Of a stretch of DNA of 64,000 bases, positions 7,448 through 16,902 are shown one piece after another (position 1 is the stretch's first letter; each line of letters starts with the position of its first letter). The notes under the pieces were generated by a model. That model made no database searches. It worked only from the letters and a program-made list of their open reading frames with translations, and was not told the origin of the DNA. The DNA comes from DATFVJ01 sp963712955 (GTDB taxonomy: Bacteria; Actinomycetota; Actinomycetes; Streptosporangiales; Streptosporangiaceae). Location of the stretch: NCBI GenBank assembly GCA_963712955.1, contig CAVQKF010000016.1, forward strand, positions 1 through 64,000, in the 5' to 3' direction. The position numbers were made by a program, and so were the translations under genes.

Positions 7448-8737
7448 CTACCAGGGGAACCCGGCCACCATCACGTGGCCGCGGGCGCCCGAGGCGGGAT
7501 TGAAGTACGACATAACCAACTGAGTGCGGGTGCTGAGCTCCGGATGCCCGATAATCGCGCGGCAGAAGTTTGCGTAGCCGCGGCCAATCCTGCAGGGCAC
7601 GCGGCCGGATGTGATCCTTTTCCAGGGGCCAGTGGGCGACCCAGATTCGTACACGGTGAAACCACCATTGATGTCTGTCTGCTCCACGAGGACGAGGTGG
7701 CGCCCGGCGGATGAGAAGTCCGCCACGCTCACCGCGGACGGTCTCGCTCCCGTAATGATCGAGGTCGCCGCGGCGGTATCCGGTGTCCATGGCCCGAACG
7801 GGCCGCGGCTCCACCACTCGTAACGCAGCGGATTCGCCCAGTCGTGCGGCGTCGCGCCCACCCGCGCCTCGAATACCGTCCCCGTGGCGCATCTGCCGTA
7901 TGCGAGAGCCGCGCATGTGGGCCCGAACAGATACAGATACGAACCGGAGAACATCGGCGAGCCAAGCAGCTCCGCCGAGGCGGCCACGCTGGGAACGTTG
8001 CCGGGGAATACGGTTACCTCGTTGCTCAGAGTTCCCGCGGCCGGATCGTACTCGACCAGGCCGAAGCCCTCGGGAAGGAAGCCCCCCGATCCGCTCAGCA
8101 CACAATAGTTATTGAACGCGATGAGCAGGTCCGCCGACGACGGTATACGCGCGACGCCGCTGATCCACGAGGTGGCGTAGCCGCCGTCGCCATAACACGG
8201 CAGGCCCGCCAGCGTGACGAGCCCGGCAGGCGCCGGGAGGAACGGCGCCGGCGCACCGTTGCCAGCCGGCGCACCGTTGCCAGCCGGCGCACCGTTGCCA
8301 GCCGGCGCACCGTTGCCAGCCGGCGCACCGCTTCCTGTGGCTGGAGTGGCAACCTCGCTGAGCCAGCCTGGCTTGCGGCCTGCCGCGCCGGAACGCGCCT
8401 CGTTGGGGCCCACGGCGGCCGTGGAGCCGCCGATGAACTGCTTGAGCTCCCATGTGTCCCGGCCGCTGGCGTTCGTCACGCGGACGTACACCGGAGTGTC
8501 GCAGAACAGCCAGAGACTCCGCCGCGGGCTGGCGGGCAGCGGCTGGCTGTAACCGCAGTCGCGGCCGAAGCTGACGTCACCTGCGCGCTCGGATCTCGAC
8601 AGGACCGCGGCCGGGGCCAGCCTGCTTGGCCGGCTCAATGGACCGCTGGCAGTCGGCACGGCGAGCAGCGCCACGATGGAGACGAACAGGACAACGCCGT
8701 GGCGTAGGCGCCGGGCCAGACGCACCCGCCCGCCCAC
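7448..8737 (-). CDS. Secreted DUF4185-like beta-propeller protein
   Basis: A 429-residue protein with an N-terminal signal peptide (hydrophobic GVVLFVSIVALLAVPTA). The body includes DCGYSQPLPASPRRSLWLFCDT near residue 60, resembling the strand that opens DUF4185 and related five-bladed propellers. Cysteine pairs and aromatic strands follow. The function is unknown; the family is extracellular and may bind or process glycans. Residues about 135-165 are a GAPAGN repeat coded by 18-base units. The GTG start is four bases after the acyltransferase stop, so the two genes are probably co-transcribed. Assignment rests on short motif similarity only. The 240 bases downstream, to the LitR-type gene, hold no gene and probably the LitR promoter. 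Confidence 0.65.
   Translation of the reverse strand: MGGRVRLARRLRHGVVLFVSIVALLAVPTASGPLSRPSRLAPAAVLSRSERAGDVSFGRDCGYSQPLPASPRRSLWLFCDTPVYVRVTNASGRDTWELKQFIGGSTAAVGPNEARSGAAGRKPGWLSEVATPATGSGAPAGNGAPAGNGAPAGNGAPAGNGAPAPFLPAPAGLVTLAGLPCYGDGGYATSWISGVARIPSSADLLIAFNNYCVLSGSGGFLPEGFGLVEYDPAAGTLSNEVTVFPGNVPSVAASAELLGSPMFSGSYLYLFGPTCAALAYGRCATGTVFEARVGATPHDWANPLRYEWWSRGPFGPWTPDTAAATSIITGARPSAVSVADFSSAGRHLVLVEQTDINGGFTVYESGSPTGPWKRITSGRVPCRIGRGYANFCRAIIGHPELSTRTQLVMSYFNPASGARGHVMVAGFPW
8247..8330. repeat. 18-bp tandem repeat, 4.7 copies, in frame
   Basis: GCCGGCGCACCGTTGCCA is repeated exactly four times plus a partial copy. On the minus strand it codes (GAPAGN)n inside the secreted DUF4185-like protein. 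Copies are identical, so the expansion is recent or actively maintained. Confidence 0.9.
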
Positions 8738-8741
8738 GGCG

Positions 8742-9506
8742 TTACTCCTGGTCGCTGGCGGCCTGGTCGCTGGCCGGCTGGGGCTCGCGTGCTGCCTGCG
8801 GCTCCGTCTTGAACAGCTGGGCGTACTTGTCCACGTACTCCTGCCCCGACAGCTCCATGAGCGCGTACATGATCTCGTCTGTGACCGCGCGGAGCACCGT
8901 CCCGTCCGATTCCATGCCGTAGTAGCGGGAGAAGTCGAGCGGTTTACCGAAGCGCGCCCCTGGACGGATCCGCAGGTCCGGCCGGATCCTGCCCGTGGGC
9001 TGCATCTCGAACGTGCCGACCATCGCGATGGGGATCACCGGGACGTGGGCTGCGAGCGCCAGCCGGGCGACGCCGGTCTTGCCACGGTAAAGCCGGCCGT
9101 CGGGCGAGCGCGTGCCCTCCGGGTAGATACCGAGCAGATTGCCCTCCGCGAGCACGCGCAGCCCGGTGCGCAGTGCTCGTTCACTCGCCAGCCCACCGCC
9201 ACGATCGACAGGGATCTGCCCGACGCCTCGGAAGAATGCCTTGCTGACCAGGCCCTTGAGTCCGGATCCGGTGAAGTACTCGGCCTTGGCGAGAAAGACC
9301 ACCTTCCGCGGCAGGGGAAGCGGGCCGAAAAAGTGGTCCGCGAAGGACAGGTGGTTGCTCGCGATGATCGCCGGGCCCTCTCGGGGTACGTTGTCCGTCC
9401 CCTCCGCCCACGGTCGGAATACGACCCTGAGGATCGGCCCCAAGATCGCTTTTACCAGCCAGTAGAACACCCCGGCCTCCTCACCGTGGAACACACCCGG
9501 CTGCAT
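8742..9506 (-). CDS. 1-acyl-sn-glycerol-3-phosphate acyltransferase family
   Basis: A 254-residue PlsC-family protein that would acylate lysophosphatidate or a related glycerol lipid at the membrane. It shows the catalytic H-x4-D motif as NHLSFAD (about residue 51). The acceptor block YPEGTRSPDG (about 128-137) and VPVIPIAM follow. A short hydrophobic N-terminal segment (FYWLVKAILGPILRVVF) could anchor it. The C-terminal 20 residues are a Gln/Ala/Asp-rich tail. The start is TTG or GTG near the 5-prime end; a GTG about 36 bases further in is possible. The secreted DUF4185-like gene follows four bases downstream. Confidence 0.85.
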   Translation of the reverse strand: MQPGVFHGEEAGVFYWLVKAILGPILRVVFRPWAEGTDNVPREGPAIIASNHLSFADHFFGPLPLPRKVVFLAKAEYFTGSGLKGLVSKAFFRGVGQIPVDRGGGLASERALRTGLRVLAEGNLLGIYPEGTRSPDGRLYRGKTGVARLALAAHVPVIPIAMVGTFEMQPTGRIRPDLRIRPGARFGKPLDFSRYYGMESDGTVLRAVTDEIMYALMELSGQEYVDKYAQLFKTEPQAAREPQPASDQAASDQE

Positions 9507-9669
9507 CTTGCCATCAGCGACAGCGCGGGTCCTACCTGCGGCGGCCCGGTGATCGCCGCTAGCCGCGCAAGGAGATCCAGATGAAGCCTGTCACGACCCG
9601 CCACCGTCGCGCGAACGATCCCCGGCATGCGACGATGCCAATCAGATAAAGGTGAAAGCGAGGGAATCC

Positions 9670-10428
9670 ATGCCCGTCATGCCAGGCGCTGAGCCGTACT
9701 CCCACGATGGCGGGCCGGTGGGCGCCCTGCTGTGCCACGGATTCACCGGATCGCCGCAGTCACTTCGCCCGTGGGCGCAATACCTTGCCGACGCGGGGCT
9801 GAGCGTGTCACTGCCCAGGCTCCCCGGGCATGGAACCACGTGGCAGGAAATGGCGCGGACCAGGTGGGAGGACTGGTATGCCGAGGTCGATCGCGGGTTC
9901 GAGGAACTCGCCAAGCGGGCCAGCGAGGTCTTCGTCATGGGTTTGTCGCTCGGTGCGTGCCTCGCACTGCGGCTCGCCGAGAGCCGCGGAGACCAGGTCG
10001 GCGGCCTGGTGCTCGTCAACCCGTCGATCGTCGCGGACAGCCGCCTGTTCGCTCTTGCCCCGGTCATCAAATACGTCGTGCCGTCGCTGAAGGGCATCGC
10101 GAGCGACATTAAGAAGGAGGGTCCGCACGAGCTCGCCTATGACCGGGTTCCGGTCAAGGCGGCCGCGAGCCTGCCCCGGCTGTGGGGCCTGACCCGTGGT
10201 GGACTCGGCAAGCTGACCCAGCCGGTACTCGTCTACAAGAGCCCCGAGGACCATGTGGTCGGACCCGCGAGCCTCGCCGCGCTCCGCAGCGCACTGCCCG
10301 CAAGCCAGCTCACGGTCCGGACCTGCGACAGCAGTTATCATGTCGCGACCCTAGACAACGACGCACCGGCCATCTTCGAGGGAAGCCTGGAGTTCGTCCG
10401 CGCGCACAGCCATGCAGGGAAGGGGTGA
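9670..10428 (+). CDS. Alpha/beta hydrolase, Est30-like carboxylesterase
   Basis: An alpha/beta hydrolase of about 252 residues. The nucleophile elbow is GLSLG (Ser about 93), the oxyanion strand is LLCHGFTGSP (about 25-34), and a terminal catalytic His lies in SSYHVATLD. The short chain without a large cap resembles the Geobacillus Est30 carboxylesterase group, which cleaves short- to medium-chain esters. The ATG at 9670 has GAGGGA nearby; a GTG at 9652 in frame is less likely. The next gene begins five bases downstream, so the pair is one operon. Confidence 0.85.
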   Translation: MPVMPGAEPYSHDGGPVGALLCHGFTGSPQSLRPWAQYLADAGLSVSLPRLPGHGTTWQEMARTRWEDWYAEVDRGFEELAKRASEVFVMGLSLGACLALRLAESRGDQVGGLVLVNPSIVADSRLFALAPVIKYVVPSLKGIASDIKKEGPHELAYDRVPVKAAASLPRLWGLTRGGLGKLTQPVLVYKSPEDHVVGPASLAALRSALPASQLTVRTCDSSYHVATLDNDAPAIFEGSLEFVRAHSHAGKG

Positions 10429-10432
10429 GTAG

Positions 10433-10957
10433 GTGGACGGGCCCGACAGGGCTGGCCGCGAACACGACGAGGAAGAGATCTGGCGTGACCTCGTATCACG
10501 GCTCGACTCCGACCTCCAGGCGGAGGACGAGGACGCCGGGGACGACGTCCCGTGGCCAGCCGAGGAGGACCTGGATGTCAGGTCCTTCGGCGCCCGTGTG
10601 ATCAAGCCGGCCGATCCTGACGCCCTCGCAGGTGAACCCGTACCGGCCCTGCCGGGCGAGCCGGTCACCGCCGCAGGCGAGCCGGCGAGGTTCGCGCCCG
10701 ACGACAGCGATGACCATTACATCCCACCGCCCCCGCCACCGCTGCCTCACCTCGACAGCGTCACCAAGGGCGCCTGGCTGGCACTGTTCGGCGGCCCGGC
10801 GTACCTGCTCGTGGCCACCATAGCGGGCTGGACGATACCCGCCTGGGCAGCCTTTTGCGGGGTAGCCGCATTCGTCGGCGGGTTCGTCACCCTCGTGGTC
10901 CGCATGAGCGACGAGGGCCGCGACGACTCAGGCCCCGACGACGGCGCGGTCGTCTAG
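10433..10957 (+). CDS. Conserved actinobacterial membrane protein
   Basis: A 174-residue protein from a GTG start with GGGGTGAG just upstream. The first 115 residues are acidic and Pro-rich, with a run of eight prolines near 97-106. They are followed by two hydrophobic segments (about 116-136 and 140-160) forming a hairpin in the membrane and a short acidic tail. No catalytic motif is visible. Similar proteins sit beside this hydrolase and the glucokinase in other actinomycetes. The function is unknown. Confidence 0.7.
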   Translation: MDGPDRAGREHDEEEIWRDLVSRLDSDLQAEDEDAGDDVPWPAEEDLDVRSFGARVIKPADPDALAGEPVPALPGEPVTAAGEPARFAPDDSDDHYIPPPPPPLPHLDSVTKGAWLALFGGPAYLLVATIAGWTIPAWAAFCGVAAFVGGFVTLVVRMSDEGRDDSGPDDGAVV

Positions 10958-11019
10958 CCCGCCAGGGAAGACGCCAGGGCCTATCCCTAACGGCTGCCGC
11001 GTGGCGCCGCTGCGCCGTG

Positions 11020-11961
11020 TCAGCGGCGGGCGAGGTCGGCGGCGCCGACCAGGCCCGCGTCGGGGCCAAGCGCTGCCACCAGGATCTGCGCGGGCGCGCG
11101 GTGGCCACGGCCGGTGAGCGATTTCTCGAATGTCGTCCTGGCCGGATCAAGCAGCAGGTCCCCTGCCTCTGACACGCCGCCGCCGACGACAAAACACCCT
11201 GGGTCCAGGATGGCGGCCAGATCGGCCATGCCCTGCCCGAGCCATGATCCGACGATGTTGAAGCAGCGCAGCGCGACGGGATCTCCCTCGGTTGCCGCGC
11301 GGGTGATCTCGGGCCCGGTGATTCCCTCTGGGGTACCGCCAGCGAGTCGCAGCAGGCGCGTGGCAGCTTCAGGCGACCGGCGGGCGAAATCACGCGCCTC
11401 GGCCGTGAGCGCGTTGCCGCTCGCATACTGCTCCAAGCATCCCCGGTTGCCGCACCCGCAGAGACGTCCGTCTGGCACGGCACGGTAGTGGCCCGCCTCG
11501 CCGCCTATTCCCCACCGGCCGCGATAAAGCTCGCCGCCAATGACGATCCCTGTGCCGATCCCGGTGCCGACGGTGAGCAGGATGACGTGGCTCTGGCCAC
11601 GGGCCGCGCCAAACCTGGTCTCGGCCCAGACGGTAGCGTTGGCGTCGTTCTCGACGACGACAGGAATCCCAAGGCGATCTTCGACCACCTCCTTCACCGG
11701 CTCGTCACGCCAGCCAAGATTCGGCGCGAACACGACGCTGGCGCGTACCACGTCGACGAATCCCGCGACGCCGAGGCCGACCGCGCCGATGATGTGACGG
11801 CTGCCAAGCTCGGTCACTACCTCGCTGATCGTGGTGACTGTCTGTGCGAGATCGCTAGAGGGTGTCGGTCGCAGCAACCTCTCAACGATCTTGCCTCGTT
11901 CGTCTACCACTCCGGCGGCGACCTTGGTGCCGCCGACGTCGACGCCGATGGCCAGGCGCAT
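11020..11961 (-). CDS. glk: ROK-family glucokinase
   Basis: A 313-residue ROK kinase that phosphorylates glucose with ATP in the cytoplasm and in Streptomyces relatives also serves carbon catabolite control. The ATP motif DVGGTK lies at residues 8-13, the sugar-binding ENDANA near 105, and the ROK zinc motif CGCGNRGCLE near 165. The ATG at 11961 was chosen because the conserved fold begins there. The longer open frame upstream runs through the next gene. It is two bases after the DUF5304-type gene, which follows a lipid-binding protein gene, so three genes are one minus-strand operon. Confidence 0.92.
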   Translation of the reverse strand: MRLAIGVDVGGTKVAAGVVDERGKIVERLLRPTPSSDLAQTVTTISEVVTELGSRHIIGAVGLGVAGFVDVVRASVVFAPNLGWRDEPVKEVVEDRLGIPVVVENDANATVWAETRFGAARGQSHVILLTVGTGIGTGIVIGGELYRGRWGIGGEAGHYRAVPDGRLCGCGNRGCLEQYASGNALTAEARDFARRSPEAATRLLRLAGGTPEGITGPEITRAATEGDPVALRCFNIVGSWLGQGMADLAAILDPGCFVVGGGVSEAGDLLLDPARTTFEKSLTGRGHRAPAQILVAALGPDAGLVGAADLARR

Positions 11962-11963
11962 GT

Positions 11964-12452
11964 CTACGCCTGTTGCCCGTTCGGGGAGGGTGGTGTGCCG
12001 TGGGGTTCTCCGCCGGCGGAAGCGGCGGGACCAGGCGGCGCGGGCCGTTCCTGCGATGCGGCCCGATCCTTCGGCTCGGCGGGGGCCGAGGCCGGTCCGC
12101 CCGGTGGCGGGGGTGAGGCCGGGGGCGGCCCCGACATCCGGGAGAACGCGGCGTCGATGGCGGCCACCGCGTCGTACGCGGCCGACATCATCGCATCGGC
12201 CGTCTCGCCGACGCGGCCGGCCAGATCCGGGCTGGAGCCGCGTGCCCTGCGGATGGCGCGGCACACGGGGCACCAGGCGCACTCTGGCGCGTCGCCCGCT
12301 GACACGGCGTCTTCAGGCTCGGCGGTCGCGGTCCCCCACACGTCATCGCTATCGCCGCGGATGGTCCTGCTGACCTGGCCTGCGAATTGCTGGCCAAGGC
12401 TGCGGGCGCCCGCTATGGCCAGCCGCCGCTGCAGGTCGTCGAGCCACGTCAT
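11964..12452 (-). CDS. DUF5304-like conserved actinobacterial protein
   Basis: A 162-residue protein. An N-terminal helix is followed by CAWCPVCRAIRRAR (about 58-71), a C-x2-C-x2-C cluster likely to bind zinc. A helical stretch and a long Pro/Ala/Gly-rich disordered tail follow. It is the regular partner of glucokinase in actinomycetes and has no assigned biochemical role. Its start overlaps the stop of the upstream lipid-binding gene as ATGA (12449-12452). Confidence 0.78.
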   Translation of the reverse strand: MTWLDDLQRRLAIAGARSLGQQFAGQVSRTIRGDSDDVWGTATAEPEDAVSAGDAPECAWCPVCRAIRRARGSSPDLAGRVGETADAMMSAAYDAVAAIDAAFSRMSGPPPASPPPPGGPASAPAEPKDRAASQERPAPPGPAASAGGEPHGTPPSPNGQQA

Positions 12453-12895
12453 CGGGCGTCTCCCAGATTCTCGGTGTACTTCTTCAGGCCCTGGAGCGCC
12501 TGATCGATGATCATATTTATTGCCCTGCGCTTGATCATTCCGAGCATTGGGATCCGGAGGTTCATGATGAGCTCGTAAGTGACCTTGGTGCCAGCGTCAT
12601 GGTCAGCCAGCACGTAGCTGCCGGTCAGCGCGGAAAGCAGCGCTGACGGCTGGGCGAGTTCCCAGCTCTGCCGGATGTCCGCGTCCCACTCGTACACGAG
12701 CACAAGAGTGTCCTTGATGAAGCCCGCGTCCACGACCAGACGTACCTGTCGCCCGCGCCCATCAGGACCCTGCTCGATCACCTCGACGGAACGGAACGAG
12801 CCCCACTGCGGGTACGAAGGGAAATCAGCGATCACCGCCATCACGGTTTCCCGCGGCGCCGCGATGACCGTGCTCGAGCTTGCAGTTTCCGCCAT
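12449..12895 (-). CDS. SRPBCC (START-like) polyketide cyclase/lipid-binding protein
   Basis: A 148-residue protein of the SRPBCC superfamily, a helix-grip fold with a hydrophobic ligand cavity. The typical opening TVIAAPRETVMAVIADFPSY is followed by SYVLADHDAGTKVTYE and a long C-terminal helix. Ligand and reaction are not known. The ATG at 12895 was chosen because the domain begins there. The open frame continues far upstream only as the antisense of the phosphoesterase gene. It is the first gene of the operon with DUF5304 and glucokinase. Confidence 0.82.
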   Translation of the reverse strand: MAETASSSTVIAAPRETVMAVIADFPSYPQWGSFRSVEVIEQGPDGRGRQVRLVVDAGFIKDTLVLVYEWDADIRQSWELAQPSALLSALTGSYVLADHDAGTKVTYELIMNLRIPMLGMIKRRAINMIIDQALQGLKKYTENLGDAR

Positions 12896-12938
12896 CGGCG
12901 CGCCTTTCTTCCGTCCGGACCCTGCCCGGAGCGTACCG

Positions 12939-13706
12939 CTACCACTCAAGTACGTAAGGCGTCTTGGTGGCACGGAAGTGGCCCACGTTGACGCACTCAG
13001 TGGTGCCGACCCTAGCCCGGCCGACGAGTGGCTGGTGCACGTGACCGAACAGCACGTACCTCGGCCTTGTCTCCTTGATCGCCTCGAGCAGCGCCTCGCT
13101 GCCGCGTTCGAGCCGCCGCGCCACCGTGTCGTACAGAAGCAGGGGAATGGCGGGAGGGATGTGGGTGCACAGCACGTCCACCGCCCCGACCGCTGCCACC
13201 TTGGCGGCATAGACATCATCGTCGATCTCGTTCGGCGTCCGGTAGGGGGAACGCAGCCCGCCACCGACGAACCCGAATGTCCACCCGTCAAGCTCGATCC
13301 GTTCGCCGTCGAGAACCCGGTGCCCCGCCCGCAAATGGTCCTGCCACATGCGCGGGACGTCCACGTTTCCGTATGTGAGATATGCGGGCTCGGGGAGTGC
13401 GGCGAAAAGCTCGGCATACTGACGGCCCACGGCGGCCTCGATGTGCTCGGCCCGATCGCCTCCGAGCGCCGCCCACAGCCCGGCGGACAAGGACCGCGCC
13501 TCGTCGAATCGATGCGCGGTGCGCAGCGCGATGAACTCACGCGCCTTCTCCTCGCCGAACAGGTCGGCGAAGATCCCCTGCCCGTTGTCGGCGTAGTCAA
13601 CGAACAGGATCAGGTCACCAAGGCAGAAGAGCGCATCCGCCCCGTCACCTGCCCGGGCGAGCGCGTCGGTGCTGCCGTGCACGTCGCTGACCACGTGGAC
13701 CCGCAT
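12939..13706 (-). CDS. Metallophosphoesterase
   Basis: A 255-residue calcineurin-like phosphoesterase. Metal-binding motifs appear in order: SDVHG (7-11), LGDLILF (about 29-35), YGNVD (about 111-115), CTHIP (about 185) and FGHVHQP (about 220-226). The substrate is unknown; relatives act on phosphodiesters or phosphoproteins. It stands alone about 40 bases upstream of the SRPBCC gene on the same strand. Confidence 0.88.
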   Translation of the reverse strand: MRVHVVSDVHGSTDALARAGDGADALFCLGDLILFVDYADNGQGIFADLFGEEKAREFIALRTAHRFDEARSLSAGLWAALGGDRAEHIEAAVGRQYAELFAALPEPAYLTYGNVDVPRMWQDHLRAGHRVLDGERIELDGWTFGFVGGGLRSPYRTPNEIDDDVYAAKVAAVGAVDVLCTHIPPAIPLLLYDTVARRLERGSEALLEAIKETRPRYVLFGHVHQPLVGRARVGTTECVNVGHFRATKTPYVLEW

Positions 13707-13826
13707 GATGACACTTTAAGGTGCCCGTCATGGCCACGGCTCCTGCTGCCGGGCCGCGGACACCGGGCCCACGGCGTGCGGGCGCTGGACCTGCCATTTG
13801 GTACTAGGTCGCTGCCGACGCCGGTA

Positions 13827-13840
13827 CTACCGGTCGGTAG
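13827..13840. promoter_or_regulatory. Inverted repeat CTACCG-GT-CGGTAG, possible TetR-type operator
   Basis: Six-base arms CTACCG and CGGTAG flank a two-base centre about 65 bases before the acyl-CoA ligase start. ACCGnnCGGT-type palindromes are common TetR-family operators in actinomycetes. No regulator gene is adjacent, so the binding protein is unknown. Confidence 0.35.
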
Positions 13841-13905
13841 CGAGTCGCGATACCGTCCACGGGGGGGCTGTCATGCGGCCCGACAGGACATGACAAGGAG
13901 GCGTC

Positions 13906-15713
13906 GTGCGCGAATACGGCACACCGGCCCTGGTGGACATCCCTGACTCGGCCAACCTCACCGACATTGTGTTCAAACGGGCGGCGGACGAACCCGGCGC
14001 CGTAGCGCTGCGCCGCAAGGCTGGTGACGGCTGGCGCGACGTGACCGCGGGCCAATTCCACGGCGACGTCGTGGCTGTCGCCAAGGGCCTGATCGCCGCG
14101 GGAATCGAATCCGGGGACCGGATCGGGCTGATGTCACGGACCCGCTATGAGTGGACGCAGATCGACTACGCCATCCTGGCGGCCGGTGCGGTCAGCGTGC
14201 CAATCTACGAAACCTCCTCGGCGGAGCAGGTGGAATGGATCCTGTCCGACTCCGGGGCCAAGGGCGTCTTCGTGGAGACGCCGGCACACGAGGCCAGGGT
14301 CGTCGGTGTCAGGGACAAAGCGGCCGACCTTGGCCATATCTGGCAGATCGACGCAGGAGGGCTCGGCGAGCTTGCCGCAGCGGGCGCCGACGTGCCCGAC
14401 GAGGAAATCGGTAAGCGCCGTGCCTCACGTGGCGCCGCCGACATCGCCACGATCATCTACACCTCAGGCACCACGGGCCGGCCCAGAGGCTGCGAGCTCA
14501 CTCACCGCAACCTGCTCTCGGATGCGAGAAACGCGTTCTCGGGGTCGCTGGCCGAGGCTTTCGACATCGCCGATGGATCGACGCTGCTCTTCCTGCCGCT
14601 CGCGCACGTCATTCGGCCGCGGATCATCCAGATCGGCGCCTGGAGTCCGGCGACGATCTCGGCCACACGGCAGACATCAAGAATTGCGGCCGGATCTGGC
14701 CGGGTTCCAGCCGACGTTCGTGCTGGCGGTGCCGCGCGTGTTCGAGAAGGTCTACAACACGGCCGAGCAGCAGGCGCCGGGACCGGGCAAGGGCAAGATC
14801 TTCGACCGCGATCGAGGCGGTGGCGATCGCCTACAGCGAGGCGACTGAGACGAGGGCAACGCCCCCATCCTGCTCAGGCTCCAGCACGCTGTGTTCGACA
14901 AGCTGGTGTACGTCAAGCTGCGTGCCGCGCTCGGCGGACAAGTGCTACTTCTCGGTCTCCGGCGGCGCACCGCTCGGCGCCCGGCTCGGCCACTTCTTCC
15001 GCGGCGTCGGCGTCACGATTCTACGAGGGCTACGGACTGACCGAGACGACAGCCGGCGGACGGTGAACCGGCCGACCGGACTCAAGGTCGGCACGGTCGG
15101 CCGGCCGATCAGCGGGGTCGCCATCCGGATCGCCGACGACGGCGAGATCCTGTATCCGGGGCAGCAATGGTGTTCGCCGGGCTACTGGCGAAACGAGGCG
15201 GCGACGCAGCGAGGCCATCGACGACGAGCGGCTGGTTCCACACCGGGCGACATCGGCGAGATCGACGACGACGGGCTTCCTGCGCATCACCGGGCGCAAG
15301 AAGGAACTGATCGTCACCGCCGGCGGCAAGAACGTCGCGCCGGCCGTGCTCGAGGACCGCATCCGCGCGCATTGGCTGATCAGCCAGGCATTCGTCGTGG
15401 GCGACGGCAGCCGTTCATCGCCTGCCTGGTGACGCTGGACGAGGAGAGCCTTGCGCACTGGAAGGGGCAGCACGGCAAACCGGCCGGCGCGACCGTCGTC
15501 AGCCTGAGGGACGATGCCGAGCTCGTGGCCGAGATTCAGGCAGCGATCGATGATGCCAACAAGGCGGTGTCGCGGGCCGAGTCGATCAGGCGGTTCCGCG
15601 TGCTTGGCACGGACTTCACCAAGGCCGGCGGCCATCTGACTCCGAAGCTGAACATACGCAGGTACCTTGTGGCGAAGGATTTCGCCGCCGAAATCGACGC
15701 GCTCTACTCCTGA
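13906..15713 (+). pseudogene. Long-chain fatty acid-CoA ligase (FadD15-like), multiply frameshifted
   Basis: GTG 13906 follows AAGGAGG. The AMP-binding signature YTSGTTGRPRGCELTHRN is intact in the first frame. After FLPLAHVI (about 14620) the homology jumps between all three frames. FQPTFVLAVPRVFEKVYNTA is in the second. SVSGGAPLGARLGHFFRGVG is in the third. FYEGYGLTETTAG is back in the first. ADDGEILYPGQ, GDIGEIDDDG and FIACLVTLDEE are in the third again. At least six indels fall within about 900 bases. The C-terminal 100 residues (KLNIRRYLVAKDF) are clean. An intact protein would have about 600 residues and activate fatty acids to acyl-CoA. The damage is either true decay or a badly resolved stretch of assembly. 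Confidence 0.85.
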
Positions 15714-15771
15714 AGCGCTGTCGGCTGGGGCGCAGCGTTCGTGGACAGAACTTCGTGGACAGAACAAGGCC

Positions 15772-16902
15772 CTAGCCGGTCAGCACGGCCGCCAGACGCT
15801 CTGCGACGAGCTCCCAGCGCCACTCGGCCTCCACCCATGTGCGGCCACGCTCCCCCATGGCCGCCGCCCGCTCGGTGTCGCGGAGCAGTTCGATCACGCG
15901 GTCAGCGACAGGGACGGCCGACCGGCCGTCCACCACGTAGCCGGTCTGACCAGCGAGCACAGCATCCGGAGCGCCACCAGAATTACCGGCGATGACGGGC
16001 AGGCCAGACGCCGACGCCTCCAGGTAGACGATGCCGAGCCCTTCGACGTCCAATCCGCGCCTGCGGGTCCTGCAGGGCATCGCGAACACGTCACCAGCGT
16101 TGTAGTACGCAGGCAGGTCGCCCCGGGATACCGAGCCAGCGAAAGTGATCGAAGATCTCACGCGGAGCCGTTCGGCTAGACCTTCCAGCGCCGCCCCGTA
16201 TCGCCCGCCACCCACAAATATCAGGGCCGCATCGCCGATCGCGGCCCGCACGCGCGGCCAGGCACGGATCAGTGTGTCCTGCCCCTTACGTGGCACAAGG
16301 CGTGACACGCAGACGACGACCGGGCGCCCGGCCAGGCCCAGCCGCTGCCGTACGGCCGCGGCGCCGCCCCGTCCTGGACGGAACTCCGTGACATCGACTC
16401 CGGGCGCGAGCCGGACCATCCGCGCCGCGGCGGCCGGCGACAGGGCCCGCGCGAGCCTGGCACGGAAGTAGTCGCCGAGGTAGGTGACAACGTCCACCTC
16501 GTCCCCGATCCTGCGGAGCAGCGACCGGGCGCCCGGCAGCATCGCCCAGCCCGCCTCGTGGCCGTGGGTGACCGCGACGCACCGCTTGATCCCTGCGCGG
16601 CGCAGGCCAGGCGCGAGCAGGCCGAGCGGTGCCGCCGCGCCGAAGAGGACGGTGTCGCATCCGTGTTCCTTGACGATCTCCTGCGTCCGGCGGAGCACCC
16701 CGGGCACGGGCAGCATCAGCGAGCCGGGATGACGGATCACGGGGAAGGGCTGCGCCGCATCGAACGCCTTGTCACCCTCCCACGACGGGGCGTACACCAC
16801 GACCGAGCCTGCCGGCCGCGCGGACGCCAGCGCGTGCACAAAGGACTGGATGCCGCCCTGCCTGGGCGGGTAGTCGTTGGTCACCACCAGAGTCTTCGGC
16901 AT
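15772..16902 (-). CDS. pimB: GT4 mannosyltransferase, PimB-prime-like
   Basis: A 376-residue GT-B glycosyltransferase. N-terminal NDYPPRQGGIQSFVHAL (9-25) is typical of the GDP-mannose-dependent phosphatidylinositol monomannoside mannosyltransferase, which adds the second mannose in PIM synthesis at the inner membrane face. GT4 donor-site features follow: VSRLVPRKGQD near 200 and GLGIVYLEASASGLPVIAG near 290. ATG 16902 begins the conserved fold; the frame is open upstream without family similarity. The substrate is inferred by resemblance; other lipid or glycan mannosylation is possible. Confidence 0.8.
   Translation of the reverse strand: MPKTLVVTNDYPPRQGGIQSFVHALASARPAGSVVVYAPSWEGDKAFDAAQPFPVIRHPGSLMLPVPGVLRRTQEIVKEHGCDTVLFGAAAPLGLLAPGLRRAGIKRCVAVTHGHEAGWAMLPGARSLLRRIGDEVDVVTYLGDYFRARLARALSPAAAARMVRLAPGVDVTEFRPGRGGAAAVRQRLGLAGRPVVVCVSRLVPRKGQDTLIRAWPRVRAAIGDAALIFVGGGRYGAALEGLAERLRVRSSITFAGSVSRGDLPAYYNAGDVFAMPCRTRRRGLDVEGLGIVYLEASASGLPVIAGNSGGAPDAVLAGQTGYVVDGRSAVPVADRVIELLRDTERAAAMGERGRTWVEAEWRWELVAERLAAVLTG

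Noticed and set aside
12450..13600. Long upstream extension of the SRPBCC frame
   Set aside because: The extension is antisense or out-of-frame reading of the phosphoesterase gene; the SRPBCC domain starts at 12895.
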